From the NCBI GenBank assembly GCA_902760865.1, contig CACWID010000028.1:1-38985 (forward strand): a stretch of DNA of 38,985 nucleotides, written 5' to 3'. The DNA is from an uncultured Bacteroidales bacterium (GTDB lineage Bacteria; Bacteroidota; Bacteroidia; Bacteroidales; Muribaculaceae). How positions within the stretch are numbered: position 1 is the first letter of the stretch; every line of letters starts with the position of its first letter. The position numbers and the translations under genes were made by a program. Under the pieces are notes generated by a model, which worked only from the letters and a program-made list of their open reading frames with translations, was not told where the DNA came from and made no database searches. This document shows, one piece after another, positions 1-6,384 of this stretch.

Positions 1-984
1 GAGGCTGCCCGTCAACTGGTTGTTGCGAGCCCACAGACGCTGCAGGTTCGTCATGTTGTTCACGCCGGGCAACTCGGTGATGGCACAGTCCTCACAGTCC
101 AGATAGGTCAACGCGGTGCAATCGGCCAGGCCTGTGATTGCCCTCAGTTCATCATTGTAGTAGCACCAGAGTTTGTTTAACGCCGTGCAGCCCCCCACAA
201 TGAGCTGGACCAGGTCACACGAACTGCAATTGAGTTCAGTTAACCGATCGTTGCCCCTAACGTTTATATTCAGCAGCTTAGACAATCCCACCGCATCGAG
301 CGTGGTCAGCTGGTTTCTGGCTGCTAACAGGTTTTCCAGATTCACCAAGTTTGTTACGTCCAGGCTGGTGATGGCGCAGTCCTCACAATTGATTAAGGTC
401 AAGGCGGTGCAGGTCTCCAGGCCCTGGATGACGTTCAGGCTGCTGTTGTAGAAACACTTGAGGGTCTGTAACGCGGTACAATTATAAATATCAAGATTGG
501 TGATATTGTTGTGGGCGCAATAGAGGCTTGTCAGGTTGGGGTTGTTGCGTATCCACAGCGTACGCAGGGCACTTTTCTGATATACTGTTAAGACGGTCAG
601 CTGATTGTTCTGGAGATACAATTGCTCCAGAGCTGTATTGTTGTTCACTATGACTGACGTCAGCTTGTTATATCCAAGATTCAGATATTTCAACTTGGTG
701 AGGGGACTCGCGTCGAACGAAGTCAGATTGTTATAATATAGGCTCAGCTTCGTCAATTGGGTGAAATACTGCACACCCGTCATGTCGGAGATGCCCTTGC
801 TTTCCAAGATCAGTTCGGTGCGGGCATTGAGCTGCGCCGTGGTGATGGTGCCGCTGGGATACTCGCTCATCAGATAGTTGCGGAAGGCTGCGTCAGGGAA
901 GTTGGTGGCGTTGATCGTCACGTCGGCACGGGCTGCCAGCGCCGCCATCAGTACAGCCAGTGAAAATAGTAATAATCGTTTCAT
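1..984 (-). CDS. Secreted leucine-rich-repeat protein, C-terminus missing at window edge
   Basis: The reading frame is open for 328 codons from an ATG at 984 to the left edge, so only the N-terminal part is seen. It begins with a signal peptide (MKRLLLFSLAVLMAALAARA), so the product is exported. After a short lead-in (about residues 21-70) come irregular leucine-rich repeats of about 21-23 residues with the pattern LxxLxxxxNxLTxL, for example 'LTKLKYLNLGYNKLTS' and 'LEQLYLQNNQLTVL'. Later repeats carry cysteines (LxxLDCEDCAIT). Such proteins in Bacteroidales are surface or secreted binding proteins, and many end in a sorting or dockerin-like module, which cannot be seen here. It is the only gene in this part reading leftwards and is separated from its neighbours by a repeat-rich gap. 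Ligand unknown. The frame and signal peptide are certain; the role is inferred. Confidence 0.85.
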   Translation of the reverse strand, partial: MKRLLLFSLAVLMAALAARADVTINATNFPDAAFRNYLMSEYPSGTITTAQLNARTELILESKGISDMTGVQYFTQLTKLSLYYNNLTSFDASPLTKLKYLNLGYNKLTSVIVNNNTALEQLYLQNNQLTVLTVYQKSALRTLWIRNNPNLTSLYCAHNNITNLDIYNCTALQTLKCFYNSSLNVIQGLETCTALTLINCEDCAITSLDVTNLVNLENLLAARNQLTTLDAVGLSKLLNINVRGNDRLTELNCSSCDLVQLIVGGCTALNKLWCYYNDELRAITGLADCTALTYLDCEDCAITELPGVNNMTNLQRLWARNNQLTGSL

Positions 985-1036
985 AATCGTGTAGTTATTG
1001 GTTAGTAAAAATGGATTCACTTTTCAAGTTATGCCG

Positions 1037-1044
1037 CAAATATA
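1037..1044 (-). promoter_or_regulatory. Possible Bacteroidales -7 box for the leftward LRR gene
   Basis: Read on the minus strand this is TATATTTG, matching TAnnTTTG, about 50 bp before the ATG at 984. No clear TTTG lies 19-21 bp further upstream, so the promoter is only half supported. Confidence 0.4.
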
Positions 1045-1143
1045 ATATTAATTTCTAACATTTCCTACTGATTACATTATAATTTACAAATATTCCTCCC
1101 CGCATGCGGCATCCGCCCACTTGGCCCCACGCTAAGTCGCAAA

Positions 1144-1199
1144 GGCGCTAAGAACTAAAAAGAAAACAATAAGTACAATAATTACAAGGCCATCCGGCC
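1144..1199 (+). repeat. 56-nt dispersed repeat core, copy 1
   Basis: Matches 20811-20866 at 55 of 56 positions by direct reading; the only difference is t/g at the 13th base. It lies inside the inverted-repeat element and has no coding capacity. Confidence 0.85.
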
Positions 1200-1260
1200 A
1201 GGAATAATCCGCGTTTTATTCTATTTGCTGTCGGCGGATTATACGGATTAAACAGATTAA

Positions 1261-1296
1261 GCATCCGCGCTCCATTCGGCACAGGAACGCGGATGC
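1261..1296. repeat. GCATCCGCG hairpin, copy 1
   Basis: Arms GCATCCGCGCTCC and GGAACGCGGATGC can pair over about 13 bp (one G·U or mismatch) around a 9-10-nt loop. The same hairpin recurs at 20911-20944 and 23920-23953. Confidence 0.7.
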
Positions 1297-1386
1297 CTAC
1301 TTAATCAATAATTCTTAGCGTCTTAGCGCCTTAGCGTGGGGCCAAGGAAGCGGATGCCAATTAGTGAAATTTGAATTAATAAGAAC

Positions 1387-1490
1387 GCGGATGCCTAATT
1401 AGTTCAATTCGCGTAATTCGTAGTTTTTAATTAGGAGCGCGGATGCTAAATTAGTCTAATTCGCGTAATTCGTAGTTTTTAATTAGGAGT
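1387..1490 (+). repeat. 52-bp tandem duplication
   Basis: Two adjacent units of about 51-52 bp begin GCGGATGC and contain the shared stretch aattcgcgtaattcgtag. A third unit start (GCGGATGCC) follows at 1491. Related single copies are at 20947-21008 and, inverted, around 23886-23920. Confidence 0.75.
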
Positions 1491-1500
1491 GCGGATGCCC

Positions 1501-1527
1501 TCAGAAAAATCAGATTAATCAGTTGTT
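1501..1527 (-). repeat. 27-bp dispersed module, copy 1
   Basis: On the minus strand it starts AACAACTGATTAATCTGA and ends TTCTGA. It differs from the copy at 20755-20781 at one position and is related to the two arms flanking the GxxExxY gene (32984-33010 and 33443-33469). Confidence 0.65.
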
Positions 1528-1559
1528 TTTAATCCTTAGCGGCTGTTGCTTTTTGTCAT

Positions 1560-1580
1560 GGAGGGAGGGTGGGGCGGTGG
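1560..1580 (+). other. G-rich tract, possible G-quadruplex
   Basis: Six closely spaced G runs (GG, GGG, GGG, GGGG, GG, GG) with one- or two-base spacers lie just upstream of a TATCTTTG box and the iteron-like repeats. Folding is not shown. Confidence 0.35.
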
Positions 1581-1582
1581 TT

Positions 1583-1590
1583 TATCTTTG
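1583..1590 (+). promoter_or_regulatory. Possible -7 box for the replication-like gene
   Basis: TATCTTTG fits TAnnTTTG. The nearest upstream TTTTG is about 27 bp away, longer than the usual 19-21 bp, so this is weak. Confidence 0.3.
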
Positions 1591-1599
1591 GGGTCAACA

Positions 1600-1643
1600 A
1601 AAACCAAACGAAAACCAAACTGAAACCAAACGAAAACCATGAA
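1600..1643 (+). repeat. Iteron-like 11-bp direct repeats
   Basis: Three and a half copies of AAAACCAAACG (variants ending ACT, or starting GAAACC) follow each other every 11 bp, about one helical turn, and run into the start codon of the replication-like gene at 1639. Same-face spacing suits a protein-binding array such as an iteron or an autoregulatory operator. Simple slippage could also produce it. Confidence 0.5.
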
Positions 1644-2529
1644 AACCACATTCAATATCACCCTTGATGCCGACACGCTGGCACTGGCCGTCACCCAGCT
1701 CAGTAACGATGAGTTGGGTCGCCTGATGAGGGCGCTGGAGGCCTGTGCGCGCGGTGAGGACGCTGAGCAGTACCTCAACACGTCGGGGCTGCGCATCGCG
1801 TTCGCCCTGCTGAGTCCGCCCGTCGTCCGTAGCGCAAAGCGCTATGCCACCCTGCGGGCCAACGGCGCCAAGGGCGGCCGCCCCCGCAAACGCCCCGTCG
1901 ATCCTGTAGAGACGCAAAATATTGCGTCTCCCCCCGTTGGCACCGTGGTGGTCGGCAGCCCCGTGACCCGGAATCCCGGGTCTCCCGTCCCTGCGGCCTC
2001 TGGTTTCCCCTTGGTTTCAAACAAAAAAAGCAAAAAAGAAGACCTTCCCCCCACACCCCCTATAGAAGAAAAAATCAAAAAAAATAATATTATAACTCCC
2101 TCCCATGGCGCGTGCGCGGGTGAGGAGAAGGGGGACCATAGCTCCGTCGCCGTGACCCACGTGGTGCCGGAGCTGGAGGAGCTGCAGCGGCAGATGCTCC
2201 ATGAGCAGCCGTGGCTCGACCAGTTGTGCATGACACGGCGCATCAGGGCCGAGGACATGGCGCTCTATATCGCCGACTATATCAAGTTCCTGCGGGAACG
2301 TGACCTGCGTGAGACCTTGCCGTATGCCAAGGCGCACTTTGTCAACCAGTTACCCTATATCATCAAAATCTATAAATCCCATCAAGACAACCATGAGAAC
2401 AGTCAAAAGTTTATTGCCGACCCTGTCGCTCGCCGACAATCTGAGCGAGAATCCCGGCGTCAAGCGGTCTGTCGTGCTATCGCCGGCCTTGCAGCTCAAG
2501 GTCAACAGCCTGCTTGCCACCCATTCTGA
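1639..2529 (+). CDS. Replisome-organiser/DnaD-like protein (DUF7833-like)
   Basis: A 296-residue soluble protein with no signal peptide or membrane segment. The N-terminal part (1-90) has an SxEELxxLxxALxAYxxGE-like shape: 'LSNDELGRLMRALEACARGE', then a short 'YLNTSGLRIAFALL' helix and the basic motif NGAKGGRPRKRP (about 75-86), as in phage and Bacteroidales replication-organiser proteins. A low-complexity linker follows, with 'PPTPPIEEKIKKN' (about 138-150), a wording I recall from many Bacteroidales proteins of this kind. The C-terminal helical part (about 190-255) ends with 'YAKAHFVNQLPYI', like the DnaD-related DUF7833 end. The last 46 codons overlap the next gene in another frame and may not be conserved. 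It probably helps load a helicase or belongs to an integrated-element remnant. The family call is from memory and uncertain. Confidence 0.6.
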   Translation: MKTTFNITLDADTLALAVTQLSNDELGRLMRALEACARGEDAEQYLNTSGLRIAFALLSPPVVRSAKRYATLRANGAKGGRPRKRPVDPVETQNIASPPVGTVVVGSPVTRNPGSPVPAASGFPLVSNKKSKKEDLPPTPPIEEKIKKNNIITPSHGACAGEEKGDHSSVAVTHVVPELEELQRQMLHEQPWLDQLCMTRRIRAEDMALYIADYIKFLRERDLRETLPYAKAHFVNQLPYIIKIYKSHQDNHENSQKFIADPVARRQSERESRRQAVCRAIAGLAAQGQQPACHPF

Positions 2530-3049
2530 CCTGCAGTCGTTCATGCGGGTGATGAACCCCTCGTTGCAGCAATACAGTGCCGAGAATGTGGACCGCGCCT
2601 ACTTCGGCACGGCGCCCACGCTGCTGACGCTGCGTTGTGCCTACCATGACGATGCCGCCACCATGTGGATGCTGCCCCAGCTCTATGACCTGAACGAGTA
2701 TTGCGGCTGCAAGGAGAAGCTCGACGAGGCCCAGATGACGCAGCTGGCGCGCATCATCATCACCGAGTTCGGTTACCTGAAGGTGAGCGAGATCATGCTC
2801 TTCCTGCACCGCTTCAAGTCGGGCAGGTATGGCCGCTTCTACGGTGCCGTCGATCCGCTGGTCATCGTCTCAGCCCTGCGCTACAACTTCATGAGCGAGC
2901 GCGCCGAGGCCATCGACGAGCGTGAGCATACCCAGGAGCATGCCGAGTGGGAGGCCCATTGCCGCGAGGTGGCCCGCCAGCGTGCCGAGGCGCGTGCCGC
3001 CGGCCGCCCCATGTATCCCCGTATGGTCACCCCGCCCGAACAGGAATAA
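2393..3049 (+). CDS. Small unrecognised protein paired with the DnaD-like gene (DUF6633-like?)
   Basis: I start this at the ATG at 2393 (218 residues), because residues after it read as an ordinary protein while the 31 codons upstream overlap the core of the preceding gene. The N-terminus is 'MRTVKSLLPTLSLADNL'. The middle is mainly helical ('LTLRCAYHDDAATMWM', 'LYDLNEYCGCKEKLDE', 'QLARIIITEFGYLKVSEI') and contains 'FKSGRYGRFYGAVDPL', then a charged C-terminal helix rich in E, R and A. No signal peptide. It overlaps the preceding gene by 137 bp, so translational coupling is likely. It recalls the short proteins paired with DUF7833 genes in Bacteroides (DUF6633, from memory). Function unknown; a role in replication or in a mobile element is inferred from the neighbour. 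Confidence 0.6.
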   Translation: MRTVKSLLPTLSLADNLSENPGVKRSVVLSPALQLKVNSLLATHSDLQSFMRVMNPSLQQYSAENVDRAYFGTAPTLLTLRCAYHDDAATMWMLPQLYDLNEYCGCKEKLDEAQMTQLARIIITEFGYLKVSEIMLFLHRFKSGRYGRFYGAVDPLVIVSALRYNFMSERAEAIDEREHTQEHAEWEAHCREVARQRAEARAAGRPMYPRMVTPPEQE

Positions 3050-3058
3050 AAAATGGAG

Positions 3059-3084
3059 AGGCACTGTGGATTGCCACTGTGCCT
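3059..3084 (+). terminator. Hairpin after the replication-like gene pair
   Basis: Arms AGGCACTGTGG and CCACTGTGCCT pair over 11 bp with a single T·T mismatch around a 4-nt loop, 10 bp after the stop at 3049. There is no T run after it, so terminator activity is only plausible. It may also serve as an RNA end for leftward transcription. Confidence 0.45.
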
Positions 3085-3150
3085 CCCTTGCTAACATGAA
3101 ACAAATCTTCTTCTTGGTTATGCTAAATGATATCAGAAGTAGTTCCTTTT

Positions 3151-3210
3151 AGAGCCATTAGCCTTTAGCCGTTAGCCATTAGCCTTTAGCTGTTAGCCTT
3201 TAGCCATTAA
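3151..3210 (+). repeat. Heptamer tandem array TTAGCCx
   Basis: About eight head-to-tail heptamers (TTAGCCA, TTAGCCT, TTAGCCG, TTAGCTG). It lies between the convergent 3' ends of the small plus-strand gene and nuoN. With period 7, the TAG falls in all three frames. Confidence 0.8.
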
Positions 3211-3220
3211 AGACCCTAAT

Positions 3221-3299
3221 CTATCGACTATCGACTATTGACTATTGACTATCGACTATCGACTAGTGACTAGCGACTAGCGACTATCGACTAGCAACT
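3221..3299 (+). repeat. Heptamer tandem array TATCGAC/TAGCGAC
   Basis: About eleven 7-bp units (TATCGAC, TATTGAC, TAGTGAC, TAGCGAC, TAGCAAC) run right up to the nuoN stop codon. It is distinct in sequence from the array at 3151-3210 but has the same period. Confidence 0.8.
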
Positions 3300-3300
3300 A

Positions 3301-4779
3301 TCACTGTACCGCGTTGAACATTGCGCTGATGGCCTCTACGCTGCCGTAGATGGCGGTGTAAACGCAGCTCAGCAGACCCAGGAAGATGATGCCCAGCACA
3401 CACAGGATGAGGCCTGTGCGCTCAGTCCAGTGGCTCTTGATGGTGGGAATCACGCAGTCGTCCTGACGCAGGAACATGGCCTTGACCACGAGCAGGTAGT
3501 AGTACAGCGAGATGATCGTGTTGACCAACGCGATGAATACCAGTGTGCAGATGGCCACGGAACCCTGGTTCCAGGCACCCATGAAGATGAAGAACTTGCT
3601 GAAGAAGCCCGCAAACACGGGAATACCGCCGAGCGAGAACATGGCAAGCATCATCGTGAAGGCGAGCCAGGGATTGGTCTTGAACAGGCCGTTGTAGTCG
3701 TCCATGGTGACGCGGCCCGTCTGACGCTCGATGGCGGCAATCACGCCGAAGGCTGCCAGGTTACTGAAGATGTAGACCAGCACGTAGTAGATCATCGAGG
3801 CCATACCCATCACGTTGACGGCGATGACACCGAGCATGATGTAGCCGGCCTGGGAAATCGACGAGAAGGCCAGGAAACGCTTCAGGTTGCGCTGGCGCAC
3901 GGCGAACAGGTTACCCAGCGTGATGGTGAGCACGATGAGCGCATAGAGCATCCACTCCCACGCCTCGCTGTAGGCTGCACCGAACACCTGCACCAGGATG
4001 ATCAGGAACGAGAAGGCTGCTGCGCCCTTGCTGATGACCGACAGATAGCTGGTCACTGCCGTGGGCGAGCCCTGGTAAACGTCGGCGGTCCACAGGTGGA
4101 AGGGCACCAGCGAGAGCTTGAAGCCCACACCGGCGATGACAAAGGCCAGGGCGGCGATCAGCAACGCGGACTGGTTGCCGATGAGCGCGGTGGCGATGTC
4201 ACGGAAGTAGAGCGAGCCGCTCATGCCATAGACGAAGGAGATGCCCAGCAAGAAGATGGCCGACGAGAAGATGGCGGTGAAGATATACTTGGCAGCCGCC
4301 TCATGGGACTCGTAGTAGCGCTTCTCGAAGGCTGCCAGTGCCGCGATGGGCAGCGAGGCGGTCTCCAGACCGATGACGAAGAGCAGGAAGTGGCGTGCCG
4401 AGATCATGAGGAACATGCCGAACAGCGTCAGCAGTGTCAACTCGTAGAACTCGCCGCGACGGATGCTGACGAAGTCGTTGTCGGTCCACTTCACGGCCTG
4501 CAGGAGCACCAGCACGACACCCAGGCTGAGGATGTTCTTCATCACCCAGGTGGGAGCGCTTGACTCGTACATGCCGCCGAAGGCTTCACCTGTCACCACG
4601 GGCATGCAGAAGCAGTAGGCCGTATAGACAGCCATCATGATGACCGAGAACAAGGCCGTGTATCGCTTGGAGCGCTCAGGCATGAAAGTGTCGTATAAGA
4701 AAACAAGCACGAAAACGACCAGCAGGCCGATTTCCTGCGGCATCAACAAGATTTGTGAATAATCCAGATTGAAATCCAT
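3301..4779 (-). CDS. nuoN: NADH-quinone oxidoreductase (complex I) subunit N
   Basis: A 492-residue polytopic membrane protein with about 14 hydrophobic segments, the usual length of this antiporter-like subunit of the complex I membrane arm. Key residues of a working proton channel are present: E139 in 'GLETASLP' (TM5 Glu), K221 in 'KLSLVPFHLW' (TM7 Lys) and K251 in 'SVISKGAAAFSF' (TM8 Lys), with the signature 'WTADVYQGSPTAV'. It is the last gene of the leftward nuo-atp block, 41 bp after nuoM. Two heptamer arrays, and no clear terminator, follow its stop codon. Confidence 0.96.
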   Translation of the reverse strand: MDFNLDYSQILLMPQEIGLLVVFVLVFLYDTFMPERSKRYTALFSVIMMAVYTAYCFCMPVVTGEAFGGMYESSAPTWVMKNILSLGVVLVLLQAVKWTDNDFVSIRRGEFYELTLLTLFGMFLMISARHFLLFVIGLETASLPIAALAAFEKRYYESHEAAAKYIFTAIFSSAIFLLGISFVYGMSGSLYFRDIATALIGNQSALLIAALAFVIAGVGFKLSLVPFHLWTADVYQGSPTAVTSYLSVISKGAAAFSFLIILVQVFGAAYSEAWEWMLYALIVLTITLGNLFAVRQRNLKRFLAFSSISQAGYIMLGVIAVNVMGMASMIYYVLVYIFSNLAAFGVIAAIERQTGRVTMDDYNGLFKTNPWLAFTMMLAMFSLGGIPVFAGFFSKFFIFMGAWNQGSVAICTLVFIALVNTIISLYYYLLVVKAMFLRQDDCVIPTIKSHWTERTGLILCVLGIIFLGLLSCVYTAIYGSVEAISAMFNAVQ

Positions 4780-4820
4780 ATCTCTATCTTATGCTTTTAT
4801 TATCAGGTTAAACACTTTCA

Positions 4821-6350
4821 TCAGATCGCGGGCATGGCAGCCTGCAGCGCCTTGACGATGGGGTCAAAGCTGCTGCTGATGATGTTAATAAAGAAGTTGG
4901 GGAAGCAGCCGATGGCAGCCACTGCCAGGATCAGCGTGGCCGTCGAGAGGCGCTCCTCCCAGCTGGCATCGGTCAGCGTGCGGTGGTGTTCATCCTGTAC
5001 CTCGCCGAAGAGCAGTTTGGCGACAACGCGCAGGATGTAGACCGCCGTGACGACAATCGACGTGGTTGCCATGATGGTGAGCACGCGGTGGAAGGTGTCG
5101 GTGTGCTGGAACGAGCCGAAGAAGATGGTCATCTCGGCAGCGAATCCGCTCAAGCCCGGCAGGCCCAACGATGCCAGACCGGCAATCACGTAGCCCACGC
5201 CCAGGTAGGGCATGATGTGCATCATGCCGCCCATGTCGCGGATGTCACGCGTGTGGGTGCGGCCATAGATCATACCGATCAGGGCAAAGAACAAGGCCGT
5301 CATCAGACCGTGGGAGAGCATCTGCATCACCGCACCGGTCATTGCCGTGGTGTTGAACATCAGGATGGCGAACAGCACCATACCGCAGTGGCTCACGCTG
5401 GAGTAGGCGTTGATGTACTTGAGGTCGGTCTGCACACAGGCGCTCAGCGCACCATAGACGATGCTGAAGCCCGTCAGCAGCAGGAAGATCCATGCCAGCT
5501 CGTTGGCGGCAAACGGCATCAGGTAAATCGCGATGCGGAAGCAGCCGTAGCCTCCCAGCTTCATCAGCACACCGGCGTGGAGCATCGACACCGCCGTGGG
5601 CGCCGAGGCATGACCGTCGGGAGACCAAGTGTGGAACGGGAACATGGCACCGAGCACGCCGAAGCCGACAAACGTCATCGGGAACAGCACGTACTGCCAG
5701 TTGTGGGGAATCGCGTCGTTATGGGCGATGTCCAGGATGTTCATCGTCAGGGGCTGACCCTCGGGGGCCGAGTGGAAGTAGATGCCGATCAGGCCGAACA
5801 TCAGGAAGGCCGAGCCTCCCATCAGCATCAGCGTCAGCTTCATGGCACTGTAGTTCTTGTTGCCGCTGCCCCACACGCCGATCAACAGGTACATGGGAAT
5901 CAGAGCGACCTCATAGAACATGAACATCGTGAACAGGTCGATCGAGATGAAGAAGCCGAACACACCCGTGGACAGCAGGAAGAACCACATGAAGAACTGC
6001 CGCGGCAGCGGGTTCATCTTCCACGAGGCGAACACGCCGGCGAACACGATGAACGCCGACAGCAATATCATCACGACGCTCACGCCATCGACACCGAGTG
6101 CCAGGTGGACGTTGAACGGGGCATACCACATCACGTCGGTGCGCAGGATCATCTCGCTGGTGTCGCCACCGGCACGGGCGTCAAGGAAGATCTTGACGAG
6201 CATGGCGGCAAGCACCATGAGCACGCTGGCTCCGACAACGGCAACGGTCCTGATGGCCTTGATGCCTTGGTTGCGGCACAGGGCCAGGCCTCCAAGCGTC
6301 AGCAGAGGCACGATCACAAAGTAAATCAGTATATTATTGAAAATTTCCAT
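4821..6350 (-). CDS. nuoM: NADH-quinone oxidoreductase subunit M
   Basis: A 509-residue membrane protein, normal length for NuoM, the middle antiporter-like proton-pumping subunit. E147 in 'MFYEVALIPMYLLIG' is the conserved TM5 Glu, and K263 in 'LMKLGGYG' fits the TM8 Lys. The segment before 'FPFHTWSPDGH' reads 'GFGVLGAM', so the place of the usual TM7 Lys (seven residues before the PFH histidine, as in NuoN and NuoL here) is L233. That departs from the canonical channel. It lies 34 bp downstream of nuoL and 41 bp upstream of nuoN and is surely co-transcribed with them. Confidence 0.96.
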   Translation of the reverse strand: MEIFNNILIYFVIVPLLTLGGLALCRNQGIKAIRTVAVVGASVLMVLAAMLVKIFLDARAGGDTSEMILRTDVMWYAPFNVHLALGVDGVSVVMILLSAFIVFAGVFASWKMNPLPRQFFMWFFLLSTGVFGFFISIDLFTMFMFYEVALIPMYLLIGVWGSGNKNYSAMKLTLMLMGGSAFLMFGLIGIYFHSAPEGQPLTMNILDIAHNDAIPHNWQYVLFPMTFVGFGVLGAMFPFHTWSPDGHASAPTAVSMLHAGVLMKLGGYGCFRIAIYLMPFAANELAWIFLLLTGFSIVYGALSACVQTDLKYINAYSSVSHCGMVLFAILMFNTTAMTGAVMQMLSHGLMTALFFALIGMIYGRTHTRDIRDMGGMMHIMPYLGVGYVIAGLASLGLPGLSGFAAEMTIFFGSFQHTDTFHRVLTIMATTSIVVTAVYILRVVAKLLFGEVQDEHHRTLTDASWEERLSTATLILAVAAIGCFPNFFINIISSSFDPIVKALQAAMPAI

Positions 6351-6384
6351 TGTATATCCTTTCTATTTTGTCAAGACCGTTGAT

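Larger units (their letters stand above)
1120..1346. mobile_element. MITE-like element, 17-bp terminal inverted repeats, copy 1
   Basis: CTTGGCCCCACGCTAAG at 1120-1136 is perfectly inverted at 1330-1346; a looser match (ggcgctaagaac) continues inwards on both sides. The 227-bp span has no gene and carries the hairpin 1261-1296 near its middle. Its interior around 1200-1262 recurs inverted at 23945-24008. No target-site duplication is evident. It could instead be a REP-like structured repeat not moved by a transposase. Confidence 0.5.
985..1638. other. 654-bp gene-free tract filled with dispersed repeats
   Basis: No credible coding frame. The tract holds the promoter side of the leftward LRR gene, an inverted-repeat element (1120-1346), a 52-bp tandem duplication (1387-1490), a 27-bp dispersed module (1501-1527), a G-rich tract (1560-1580) and iteron-like repeats (1600-1643). 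Much of it recurs at 20700-21020 and, inverted, at 23838-24130. Confidence 0.8.

Noticed and set aside
173-963. Short plus-strand frames at 173-451 and 757-963
   Set aside because: They are antisense to the clear leucine-rich-repeat gene on the minus strand and have no recognisable features.
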